Assembly (NCBI GenBank): GCA_019787685.1
Contig: JAHNUO010000038.1
Location: 62,001 to 126,000, forward strand
DNA length: 64,000 nt
Source of the DNA: Chiua virens
Lineage: Eukaryota > Basidiomycota > Agaricomycetes > Boletales > Boletaceae
Reading direction: 5' to 3'
Both the position numbers and the translations under genes were made by a program. The notes under the pieces were generated by a model. It was not told where the DNA came from, did not search any database, and saw only the letters and a list, made by a program, of their open reading frames with translations. Position 1 is the first letter of the stretch. The number at the start of each line of letters is the position of its first letter. This document shows positions 54,396 through 64,000 of this stretch, one piece after another.

Positions 54396-55223
54396 ATGCT
54401 CTCAGGCTCATCACCAGCGATGATACACTCTCGTTTACTCCCTATACGGCGTCTGGTACTCACACAAGACGATCATCTCGAGTAAGTATTTTACTTAACC
54501 CTGCATCCTCTGTTGTTGACACGCGAAAGGCTTCTTTGTCGTCGGATGAATGTGGGGAAGACGATGCTCCCACCAGGTGCTGCCATCCCCTCCACCATCG
54601 ATCTGCCCGTCCTTAAGGATGCTCATTCCTACATTCCATCGCACGTCTTGGCTGTCTTTGATATTCCGCAGAGCGATTGGGAGCCCTCCTACTCTCCTAT
54701 CTTAGTTCCCATCCACGCCGGCTTGCATGCGCGGGACTTTCGCACGAGGATCATTCCACAGAACGCGACCGGAACGCGACCCACGATCTCCCGTATCTCG
54801 TCGCAGTCTGGCGGCCATTTCGTCACCCTTCCCGTCGTTCCCCTCCACGTCCCCCACGCCCCTTCAATTCCGTTGCTCTTTCTCTTCGCCCTCGGCCTCG
54901 AATCGCGTTCACAACTTCTGTGTTGTCGCCTTCTCCCAACGGAGGTGATCAGTGAATTTCCCGCTCTTCCTACTATGGCGCAGTTGATGGGAAATGTGTG
55001 CAGCGATCGGCAGCTCACCGACTACATCGTATTCAATCAGGGTCTGTGGAAAAACATTCTGCATCTCGGTCCTCGCGATGCAGGGTTCGTGGGCATCGCG
55101 AGGACAGCGTGGAATGTCACTGTAGAGGCTCGGCGTAATCGACAACGCGCAGCTGCCGCAGGGGTCTCGACAAACGTCGGAAACCCACGGCATGCCAGTG
55201 CAAGTCCCGTCCCGAACACATGA
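54396..55223 (+). CDS. Clp1-like protein, diverged copy
   Basis: Two exons (54396-54481, 54530-55223) join in phase to 259 residues. The protein follows the gene at 61621 block for block: SHVLAVFDIPQ against THMLAVYARDV, GGHFVTLPVVPLHVP against GSTVSVPVVPLCIP, and VFNQGLWKNILHLGPRD against MVNGLWRNACALGIND. Clp1 proteins of mushrooms and smut fungi are needed for clamp formation and dikaryon development under mating-type control. This copy lacks the long N-terminal region of the other and is more diverged, so it may have a different role or be on the way to loss. The first exon is less certain; starting at the in-frame ATG at 54546 is an alternative. Confidence 0.65.
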
Positions 55224-56759
55224 CGTTATTGACCAACACCTCGCTTCAGAATACTAGCGCGAACTTGGTTCGAATCGTAACAACTCATTCACGCACTTTT
55301 TCATTACACCTAAAATGGCATTCATACGACACCCTGAATCCCCATTCCGGACGAGGATCATGACTGGACTTTTTTTTTCTCCCCTACTTACCGTGTTATG
55401 GTCACACAGTTACGGTATCATTTACCATAGGATCGAATATTGTGTTCTGCTAATCGCTCGTTCGTTTTTCATCCCGCTTGACTTTCAATTTCTTTTCGCC
55501 TGCCTTTCCTTTGTCCTTTGCGCACGGGCTAAATTTATTGGTAGTGAATACGCCAGACGCTAGGTATACTAATACACCCACTCTTCCCCTCCCCACGTAG
55601 ACGCAGACCGTATATGGTGCGTTGCTCGGCTCTATATGTCATTTCCTCCCATAAGCCTGGCGCAGCCGCATCGATAACAAATCATCCTTCGCCATGTTAC
55701 AGGCATATGTGAACTCTGTTTCCGCCACTGGCTGACCCTTTTTCCCCCTTCCAAATCGTGTTTCATTTCCGCAGCATAGGATCCCGGGCCTGACTCGACG
55801 GTTCAACCTGCCCGCGTTCCAAGCGACTGCATTGCAACAAATTGCACCGACTCAGACGTGAAACAAGGTTCCGCGGTGTCAGGACCCTCGGGTTAATCCG
55901 AGGATGCTGAGTCATTGACGTTTGCAATCGTCAATGTTAATGATCGATCGGAGTGGTCGTCAGTGTGTCACAGCGCCAGTCCTTTTTGGGACGTTGGCGG
56001 GATGACAGCAGCGGCCTGTTTCCGAAAACCTAAACCTTGTCGGCGATGCTGCATTTTCCATCCATAAACGCCACCGTTTCTCCCGTGACGGACTCCGTCG
56101 ACGATGGCCCGCGCGATACGGTGGGGGCGTGCGGCGCGTCAAGGACCAACTTGAAGAGAGTGGGAGCCGAGTCCAAGACTGGACGTCGCTGGCAGGTGCG
56201 TCTTTGCCATGTTGACTGCTGGCGGCGGGGCCCCGTCGATTCTCCGAGTCGAACGTCCTTCGGTAAGCGTTACAGCCTCCGCGGCCCCCAATCACGGGAC
56301 TTTGTCCAGTCCCGACACTGTGGTGAGTTGTCAGTGTGGGCCTCTCAGGGATGCGTTTGAATGTCTCGGCCCCTCGAGGTCCAGTTCATTAGTCGAACGA
56401 CGTTATATCGCTGGCAACGAAATATCAATATGTATCATTCATTCATGTTAGTGACTCGAATCATGAATGTACTTGATCGATTCCATCCCCTTGGAGCATT
56501 ATGCAATATTATTGATGCAATCGACCCTTTGAAGGGACTACAGTCGGAGTTCAGTAAGCGCCCAGAGTGTCGGTCTGCATCATATCAGCAGTAAATCACT
56601 AAGGAAATACAATACACGCAAAAATATCGATAAATGACACGACTAGCAAAGAAAAACGTATTACCTGCTCATACAGCAAAATACTATCTGAGGGGTGGTC
56701 AAGGTATCGCAAACGACAAAAGAAAGCGTCCCTCGAGTCAGTCGGCCGCGGCTGGGAGT
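55224..56759. other. gene-free stretch between Clp1-like and SAP-domain genes
   Basis: About 1.5 kb between two genes that point toward each other. No coding signal that I can support. Short palindromic words near 55925-55945 (around TTGACG...CGTCAA) are noted but not interpreted. Confidence 0.45.
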
Positions 56760-59700
56760 CTAATCGACATCCATCCCTTGCTCCTCTTCAGCGAAGTGCA
56801 CGCGACTTTTCCTCCGTGCATGCTCACTCTGACGAACCCGCTTCTTGGCGCTCATCATCACGTCGCCGCCTCTGGTGCCAGCATACGACTGCCGGATGGC
56901 TTTACCAGCCACTTCGGCACCCATGCTCGAACGCACTTTGCCGCAGACCTTGGTGGTCCCCGTCTCCGTCCCACCGCCCGCGCTCGATCCGGTACCTGTC
57001 GCTGCCCGCTGCGAAGCCAACCGCGCAATCACCCTGGAACGCGAAATCCGGGGTTTGCGACCAGGTAGCACCTTGGGTTTCGGTGGGAGAGGCGGCTTCG
57101 ACGACGGTTTGTCCTTGGCGGTTTGGCCAACGATGGTTGTTGCTACCGCAGTCAGTGACATGGGAGGACCTGAAGGTGGCGGAATGAAAGGTTGACTGAA
57201 TACTTGGGCGGGATAGGCAGGACTTGGTGGACTGTTTGTAATTTGCTCCAAGGTAATGGTACGCGGAGGCGACACTGCAAGCCGGAGCTTAGAACTCGCA
57301 CTTCCTTTGGTACGGATCGAGTACTCGCTAGAAACCGGAATGCGAGAATGTGTGCTTGTCTTGGCAAGCGAGCTAGCGGTGGGGGCCATGAGTGTTGACA
57401 AGGTCCTCAACCTGGGCATGGTGGTCGTAGGCTTCTGAAGATTGGCCGCCGAAGTTCTGATGTCTGATTTTGCTCCCAAGGAAGAAGAACCCGCGTTGTT
57501 TGTTGAGGGACCAGTTCTCGAACCCAAGGAAGAGAAACCAACGAGAGAACTGTTTCTATTGTTGGACTGGCCGTGACCAGCTATTGTCGATGGTTTGGGG
57601 TTCGCGGCAACTGATGAACTAGGTGGATTAAGTGAAGGGGTAGGTGACTTCCAAATGCGCGAGACCGCAGCGGTCCCACCTGTCGGTTGGGTAAGGGTAG
57701 ACCGACCTGGAGCATTGGATTGCAATGATGTATTACTACCCCCAGACGGTATACGTTTCGTTTGAGAGCCAAGGGGAGGCGCGCCAGAAGAACCAGGGAC
57801 AACAGCTGTTTTCTTCCCTTCCGTAAATTTGGGAGGTGCGTTCGTTCCTCCTTTAAGCTGAGCTGGTTTCGGAACAGGTACGTTGGATGGAGCTTTGGAT
57901 CCAGCTCCTCGATTCCACACATTCTGAACCAATGACTTGGCAGTAGCGAAGAGACCCAACCGCGGGGGTTTGGCTTTCGCTATCGAACCGCATTGTTAGA
58001 CCACCTAGAAAAATGAAGGAGGTACTCACGAAGAGGTGCACGTCCGACGCTCGGTCGGCCCATGCTGCTCCGGCGCTTGGCTTTGTTATGATCGAGCCTA
58101 CGACGAATCGCCTCCCTTTCCTTCTGCTTCCTGGCTTCCTCCTCGGGATCAGATGGTGGTGCTATCGAGAATCTTTCAGGCTGTGCCGGAGCATCCGATT
58201 CTTCGAGTTCAACACGAGGCCGCTTCGACATACGCCTATCTGCGACCTCGTCATCTTCATCGCCCTCCTCGTCAAAGGCACCGGGCAGCATCTTCTCAGA
58301 AGCACCACTTGCAACCCTGTATCCGTTAGAGCGGTGACGCGCCGTCGGTACCCCCGATTGCCTTTCTTTCACCACCAAACTCGATTTTCTCTTCTTCGAC
58401 AAAATAGGCTGGGGAGCAGTGCTCTGAGCGCCACGTTTCGCCGCGTAATGCGAGGTGATTGAGTCCATCTTATCAAACTCTTTTTGATGAATCTTCTCGA
58501 ACATGACGGCGACACGAGGGGGGCCATTGCTCTCTTCCCTTCCTGTTGATTCTTCGGTGGTAGTTCGGCGATTGTTCAGGACGCTGACATTGAGGGCATC
58601 CACGCCCTCTCCTGCAAGTCTCTTATTCATCTCATCTAGAACGGACTGAGCGGCGGTGCGGAATTGAAGATTTGACTTATTATTCTGGGGAAGTGGTGAA
58701 CCGAATACGAAGGGTTCGGATCTCGGAATACCACTCCTCGAGCGAGCTGAAGTATTATGTGGTTTGGGAGCAGGTGAGAAGATGTCGACTGGTTCCGCGG
58801 AGGGCTTTTCGGTGGACTTGGGGATCGCGCCCGTGTTAAAACAAGCACTGATGTTGGCCTTCTCGGGGGTAGGTTCGCGAATGGATGGAACCGCTAGTCG
58901 GCCAGGTATATCCAGGTCTATGTCCATATCCGAGTTGTCGTATCGAGGAGATTGAACGGGGTGACACTTAAGCAAGTCACCAAAGCCTTGAAAGGATGGT
59001 ACAGATGGATACAAAGATTCCCGCGCCGTACCACTTGGCGAAAGAGGCCATACAGAGACTTTGGAAGTTCCGGGGTTACCCGGTGTATCAGGGACAAGGT
59101 CGAACGAAGTGGCGAACGGCTGAAGTTTGGGTGGAGACAATAAAGCGTCCGGGTTTGTGGTGGGATTTGAAACGAGGCGGATAGTGGTCGTAGCTGGCGC
59201 TTGCGAGAGACTGAGCCTCGCAGCGGAAGGAGCGGGTAGGCCTTGAAGATTTGACTGCCCAGGAATTGGCTCAATGCCTGGTTCTTCGGGACCACCATTT
59301 GGATCGGAAGTAGGAAGAGTAGACGACGATTGGGTCACCTCTTGGCTAGAAAGACTCGAGGATGACGATGTAGTTCCGCTGGACTTGGACGTATTGCGTT
59401 TCAGTCCCAAAGAAGTTGCGATAGCTCTGAGGGACGATGTGACAGAACCTGAAATGCCTGGTGAGAAAGGACTGTTCCTGTCAAAATTGAAGTTTCTGAC
59501 AGGACCGACCTTTGGATGTAGTCGTGCCAAACTCGCCAACTTGACGGTCGGAACCACCTCGGTTACTCCTAAGTGTCTCCTCATCCACTTCTGTAATTGT
59601 GTCCATAACAACTTCCCATTGCTCGCTAGGACGCGATATTGTATTAATAGACGTATTGACGCCGGCAGAGTGATCGGACACGTCGTCCTCGCTGTCTGTA

Positions 59701-59912
59701 ACCGGTTTCGCGTCCGAATCTTCGCTCCTAACAGCGATGTTCAGCGGATCGTTGGATGGTAACGTCTCCGCGTGAAGTTTCAATCGTTGAATGAGATCTT
59801 TGTTCTTTCCGGATGCTTTGAGCGAATGAATTTTGCATAACTTGACGAGCTGGTCACGTTTTAGGGAATGCAATGCTGGCGAGTTGAACAAAATCTGAGT
59901 TGTCGTGGACAT
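56760..59912 (-). CDS. large SAP-domain nuclear protein
   Basis: Exons 59912-59533, 59495-58030 and 57979-56760 join in phase to 1,021 residues. The SAP motif (DNA-binding helix-extension-helix) is at residues about 10-50: LHSLKRDQLVKLCKIHSLKA followed by SGKNKDLIQRLKLHAE. The rest is largely disordered, Ser/Pro-rich, with charged segments such as EEEARKQKEREAIRRRLDHN and KAKRRSSMGR. The tail RKSRVHFAEEEQGMDVD is acidic. It is probably a chromatin or chromosome-associated protein; more cannot be said. The first intron is only 38 bp under this model (GTTTGG...GTCAG), close to the lower limit. Without it the frame breaks at about 59500, so a frameshift is the alternative. Confidence 0.75.
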
Positions 59913-60328
59913 TTGTGATTTACCGTTATTGCATGGACTTTGGCGTCGTGGTAATGATCGCCGTTGTTGTGCACCAGTTTCGTTGACTGGGACGCGAAAG
60001 AACAGGTCATGTGACCGCGTCATCGCATCATAGCACGTGATGACCACGAGATTAATTGACGCGTACCTCATGGTACCAGGAAAAGGGAATTTGTATAGGC
60101 AAGGCATGTCAGTTGCATACCAGTGATTTTCTACGGTCATAATTTTTCGTTTCCGATATTCTGTATGACACTTTTATCTATGAATTGCTATAGATGCTGT
60201 AGAATTTTACTGGATTCGTGAGTTGCAGTAATAGTGTGGTTGTTTGTCGCATTGTGACCACGACAAGTCTCCACAAACAGAAAACATTTCTGTTCAGTTT
60301 CTTTCATCTTTCAAGTAGCTCCCCCCTC
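59913..60328. other. divergent upstream region
   Basis: It lies between the starts of the SAP-domain gene (minus) and the small protein at 60329 (plus), and must hold the promoter of the former. Nothing else is recognised. Confidence 0.45.
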
Positions 60329-60637
60329 ATGCCGTCCCCTTTACCTTTCTTTTTCCTCCTCGTGCCCTTCCTCCCCTTCCTCCCCATCCACGGTCTCATT
60401 TATTGCTCTATCGTCCGGGAACAATATCTCAGACAAGCCAACAATATTCCTGAAGACAACGATCACTCCATTCGTCAGAGACGCTCACCTGATGTTCTTC
60501 CCCGTTGGAAGATTCGCTTCAATGAAGACGGTCACCCACTCACCATCCCCAGAAAAAGTCCTCCATCCGACGTACCTTACGAACTTCCTGTGAGCACGAG
60601 GCAACCGAGCATTACCCAAATTCGAGGCTTATCCTAG
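60329..60637 (+). CDS. small protein with signal peptide-like N-terminus
   Basis: A 102-residue frame begins MPSPLPFFFLLVPFLPFLPI, a strongly hydrophobic stretch of about 28 residues that would act as signal peptide or membrane anchor. The rest is hydrophilic, with RQRRSPDVLPRWKIRFNEDG and many prolines, and has no cysteines. It might be secreted or anchored in the secretory pathway. No family is recognised, and the short length leaves a chance frame possible. Confidence 0.4.
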   Translation: MPSPLPFFFLLVPFLPFLPIHGLIYCSIVREQYLRQANNIPEDNDHSIRQRRSPDVLPRWKIRFNEDGHPLTIPRKSPPSDVPYELPVSTRQPSITQIRGLS

Positions 60638-61620
60638 TACTACTTACATTGGTCACCACACTCTACTTGATCGAGGGAAAGTGGATGGATACCCGATGAT
60701 CCAGAACCTACACAGGCCATACCTGCTAGCTTGAGGAGGTCTGCGACAGGCGACATGCAAACAGCAGATCACCCATTAAATTTCGACAATATTTGAATGA
60801 CACTCACGGTGACTCACCTCCGAGTCAGTCACCTACCTTGTGTTCAATGGATGGTGAGTGCATGGACTGACGGTCATTCATACTTGCTACACTCCTGATC
60901 TTTCGAATATCTGCAAAGTGAGGAGCAGCGACGATTCGATGGCGCAGGTTCACCCTGTTTTGAGTGCCACTCGCCGTCGCCGCCACCCTGTATTGGATGC
61001 ATATCAAATGCAGTGTTGACTGAATTATTCAAACACCCGGAAGACGTTGCCGGTATTGTGTATACAGGTAGAAAGCTCAGCGGGCAGCGGATAATGATTA
61101 ATAATTCCGTCTACCCGCTACAGAACAGGATAACGCACCAAAGGTAAATGTGGCGCAACGGCTTTTGACCCCCTCTTTAGTGTTCGTCTAGTCGCAGTAA
61201 CAGCATTGCTATACAGGATTCGACAACCACTATGAACCCGTGACAAGCACCTCCGCTACACAGGGGTTGGGCCATCACGAATCATGCATGCACATCCTCA
61301 TTGAAGTGGTGAACAATTGCCGTCAAACTGGCATACCGTAGCTGAAACCAAGGATGTCAGAGAATCCCACAGAATAATCAACAATGATCGATTGCCTTGA
61401 TTGCTTTCCTAAAGCAATCCGTGGGGTCATGTGGGTCCAAATTTTACCATAGCAGGTAAAAGAAAGTTACCCAGAAAGGTAACTTTCGATGATTGCGTGT
61501 CACGTTTATGTCACGCTCTCACATTACGATGTTGCCAACGACTACCCAGCGTAGCGTTATAAGAACAGGCCATTCCGATGCCGTTCCCCTCCTCATCCAT
61601 CGCGTCTCTCTCGGTTCATC
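60638..61620. other. intergenic stretch upstream of Clp1-like gene
   Basis: No gene is supported. A perfect 10-bp inverted repeat with a 6-nt loop (GAAAGTTACC at 462-471 and GGTAACTTTC at 478-487 of 61 kb, i.e. 61462-61487) lies about 135 bp before the start codon of the Clp1-like gene and could be a protein-binding site or a hairpin. Confidence 0.45.
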
Positions 61621-62713
61621 ATGGTCCTTCAATCCTCCAAGTTCTCTCGCCGATCTGATTCGGAAAACACCCCTCCTACACACAAGTCGGCAAAGTCCAA
61701 GATTCGAGGTGGTATCAAGGATGCTTCTCGTCGTCGCCGTGCTCGAGCCACAGGTGGACATCACAGCCCTCGAAGTGTAATGGAGGACGCGAACCGCAAG
61801 AGTTCCGTAAGGTCCCAGCCTTCCTTGATCAACATCGAACTTTCCCGCTCCTCTCCGAGCGTTCAGCCGGCGCACTCGACCTCTCCGGTCTCCATGGTCA
61901 ATGTAGCACTCCCGAGATATCTCTCTCGTCCTGTCTTCAGCCAAATTGCGAAAGAGACAATCACGGCCGTGGCACCCGAGTTGGCTGGCACGGCAATTGG
62001 CTACATCCGTGAAGGCCTCCAATGCCTTGGACCTGAGTAAGCTGAGCCAATCGTCTCAGAGTAGTCAGCCACTTATTCCTCTTTGCAGCATGCTTCGCGT
62101 CCTCACAGGTGTCAAAACCGAACCTACATCCAACATCCTTCCTCAAGAAATGACCGTAGTCGTGAACGACCTTTCTTCTGATATGCCCACACACATGCTC
62201 GCCGTGTATGCGCGAGACGTTCCTGCTGCCGCCAAACGTCGTGTGACACTCTTCCCTATCCACAACATTATTCTCGCGACCCACTGCGCAAATCTCCCCA
62301 TCTTGCCCGAGTCCGACGTCATCCGTCCAAGTACCACCGGATCCACCGTTTCCGTGCCTGTCGTGCCCTTGTGTATCCCCGCCCCCGAAGTTTTCCCCCA
62401 ACTCTCCACGTTCCTCTACACAAAACGTATCGACCACCTCCTCGCGTCCCTCCTGCCCTGCCCTGTCCCCCAGGCGCTCTACCTCGATGACCCGACGAAC
62501 GAACGTGTTCTCAGCCTCCTCCAACAGTACGCGAGCGGGCTCGCGACGACCCACAACGCACAGCGCCTCCTCACGCACGCGATGATGGTCAACGGCTTGT
62601 GGCGCAACGCATGTGCCCTGGGCATCAACGACGAGAAACTGTGGTGTGCGCTCGACGTCGCGTGGGAAGTCCTTATGGTTGCTCTCGCTCTGTCGACTGG
62701 CCAGCAGCTCTGA
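61621..62713 (+). CDS. Clp1-like developmental regulator
   Basis: Two exons (61621-62036, 62089-62713) join in phase to 346 residues. The N-terminal 110 residues are basic and Ser-rich (SRRRRARATGGHHSPRS). The conserved part contains SDMPTHMLAVYARDVP, RVTLFPIHNIILATHCANLP, TVSVPVVPLCIPAPEVFPQL, TFLYTKRIDHLLASLLP and MVNGLWRNACALGINDEKLW. This is the pattern of basidiomycete Clp1 (clampless1) proteins. In Coprinopsis Clp1 acts downstream of the A mating-type homeodomain factors to start clamp-cell development; in Ustilago it is needed for proliferation of the dikaryon. The biochemical activity is not known. No catalytic motif or membrane helix is visible. Confidence 0.8.
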
Positions 62714-63474
62714 GAACGTGTGTAGGTGTTGCATTCTGCATTGGACTTGGCATTGTCATAAACGGCATCAAAAATACATTCAAAACGCTCTAATTGCATA
62801 CTAGGTGTATGATTATGTGTTTATTAAAACGTTTAACCATCTCGCAATCACTTTTTCCATCGTTTACGTTCCTCACTTTTGATTCGACTGCATTGTCATT
62901 ATTGATAACATGAAAATTCTATGAAACACACTGTACCCTTCGTCTGGTTGTGTGATCACCCAATGAATGCGAATGGTAAAGCAATTATCACTCCCTCGCG
63001 CCGGAGCTCTAGGACTTCACCGGTTATCAGTTTCATCTTGATCTGAAAGTTCCAAGCCAGGGGAAAAACAAAGCCGACAGTACTAGTATATATACATTCA
63101 GAGTCAGAATATGTGTACAAGTAGGTGTCAAATGCAAGCAAAAAACCATCTATCGCCCCGGGACTCTCCCATCCACTTGGAAACATCCCCCACCGATTAA
63201 TTAATGCGTTCCGAAATCGTGGTCGGACGTCCAGCCAGGTTTTGATCACTTGCCACCGCGCGCGAACCGGTTGAAGACCTTCTGTGAACCCCGAAACAAG
63301 ATAAATCGTTTATTAAATTGGCACATGAAGGGAAGACACATGGAAATTTTAGAAAAAGGGAGGACGATAGGTACAACTGAGAAGGAAAGGAGGAACAACG
63401 TCCAACACAACTCGAACGCCAAAGCGGCCACGTCCAGTGTCACACATGAACAAGGAACCAAACGACACAAAAAT
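62714..63474. other. intergenic region between convergent genes
   Basis: AT-richer spacer containing the 3' regions of the Clp1-like gene (plus) and the edge gene (minus). No other feature is recognised. Confidence 0.5.
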
Positions 63475-64000
63475 TTAAGCGCGCTTTGCTGTACCGCTTA
63501 CCTTGGCGCTGGCAGTTAGACTCACGGCTGCCAGTTTCTCTGTGACTTCTTTGCTTTGTTTGGCACTTTCCGCAGGGACAACACCATCACGTCCTTGTGC
63601 GACTGACACGACTTCCTCTCGATTGGTGCCTTCGAACACGGCTGCGCTGTCCTGATCGGCGTTGTGGTGGTGAAGAACATCCGCATGCTCGAGACTCTCT
63701 TTCTCTGATTCTTGTTTGAATTGATAAACATCCTCGTTGAGTTGGCGATGCTCAGGTGAGAGATGATGATCATGAGCCAACATCGACATGCGTTTCATCG
63801 CCATCATGCTGAACACGGCTTTACGGACTGTATGGATCGATAGAAGGATCAGTAGACTCCCTGAATGGAGCGGATATGTAACATACATGTCCTCCTGGCA
63901 TTGAATGCCTTCCTGACATGTGGCAACAAGTCTGCAGGTTGGCCGTTTTCGCCTTCCACGAAGTGTGGTATTTCCGCAGTGAGCCATGAATGTTGGAGCA
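63475..64000 (-). CDS. C-terminal part of a protein running off the right edge
   Basis: Two exons are visible: 64000-63887 (partial, open at the window end) and 63818-63475. They join in phase. The first encodes HSWLTAEIPHFVEGENGQPA then DLLPHVRKAFNARRT, the second begins SVFSMMAMKRMSMLAHDHH and is hydrophilic and acidic to the end (LTASAKVSGTAKRA). I do not recognise the family. The N-terminal part lies outside the window. Confidence 0.6.
   Translation of the reverse strand, partial: APTFMAHCGNTTLRGRRKRPTCRLVATCQEGIQCQEDMYVTYPLHSGSLLILLSIHTVRKAVFSMMAMKRMSMLAHDHHLSPEHRQLNEDVYQFKQESEKESLEHADVLHHHNADQDSAAVFEGTNREEVVSVAQGRDGVVPAESAKQSKEVTEKLAAVSLTASAKVSGTAKRA

Noticed and set aside
61961..62734. 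A 257-codon minus-strand frame
   Set aside because: It is antisense to the Clp1-like gene and has no recognised motifs.
1..64000. CRISPR arrays, bacterial-type operons, toxin-antitoxin or phage genes
   Set aside because: None were seen; spliceosomal introns throughout show this is nuclear fungal DNA.

Overview
The window reads as nuclear DNA of a filamentous basidiomycete fungus, most likely an Agaricomycete. Almost every protein gene is split by many short GT-AG introns of about 35-90 bp. The mobile elements (Ty3/gypsy, Ty1/copia, Tc1/mariner, a Tnp2/CACTA-type fragment) and the gene content (two Clp1-like developmental genes, a fungal amino acid permease, an alternative NADH dehydrogenase) fit that group. 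The species cannot be fixed from sequence alone. There are no bacterial operons, CRISPR arrays or viral genes.

Region 1 (1-11.9 kb) is a transposon graveyard. A Ty3/gypsy element (5' LTR from about 860, gag, pol) is broken by point lesions. It ends abruptly at a complete but inactivated Tc1-like transposon (6212-7804) with 215-bp inverted repeats. On the other side lies not the rest of the integrase but a reversed LTR fragment of a related gypsy element, which sits in a decayed Ty1/copia element. That copia element has part of its reverse transcriptase inverted. AT-rich repeats follow up to 11.5 kb. Region 2 (11.9-15.2 kb) holds the nonsense-mediated-decay factor UPF3 and a GPI-anchored Ser/Thr-rich wall protein. 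Region 3 (15.2-25 kb) is gene-poor; its clear genes are two tandem dienelactone hydrolase paralogues with the same exon structure, flanked by two copies of a degenerate repeat.

Region 4 (25-36 kb) is gene-dense: a conserved hypothetical protein, a MoaB/CinA-type domain protein divergent from a bHLH factor, a mitochondrial-type Obg GTPase, the ubiquitin-like modifier URM1, two intron-bearing tRNA-Ala genes in inverted orientation, an FAD monooxygenase with a decayed partial copy beside it, and an RNase P protein-like gene. Region 5 (36-47.7 kb) holds a 27-exon amino acid permease, a 1.3-kb inverted-repeat element carrying a coding fragment, splicing factor SYF2, a Tnp2-type transposase fragment, a cupin gene with a pseudogene copy, and an 18-exon external-type NADH dehydrogenase with three GC-AG introns. 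Region 6 (48-64 kb) holds a WH1+CRIB protein without the WASP VCA tail, a hypothetical gene, a TDA3-like FAD oxidoreductase, two Clp1-like genes on either side of a large SAP-domain protein, a small secreted-type protein, and the 3' end of a gene running off the right edge.

The genes are mostly housekeeping (RNA surveillance, splicing, tRNA modification, respiration, transport) and do not form one pathway. I did not find a coherent undescribed system. The best leads are the nested structure of the Tc1-like ends, the rearranged retroelement cluster, the 1.3-kb inverted-repeat element with a possible captured exon, the VCA-less WH1-CRIB protein and the cluster of GC-AG introns. Exon joins were worked out by hand from reading-frame phase, splice motifs and family motifs; they have not been checked against transcripts.
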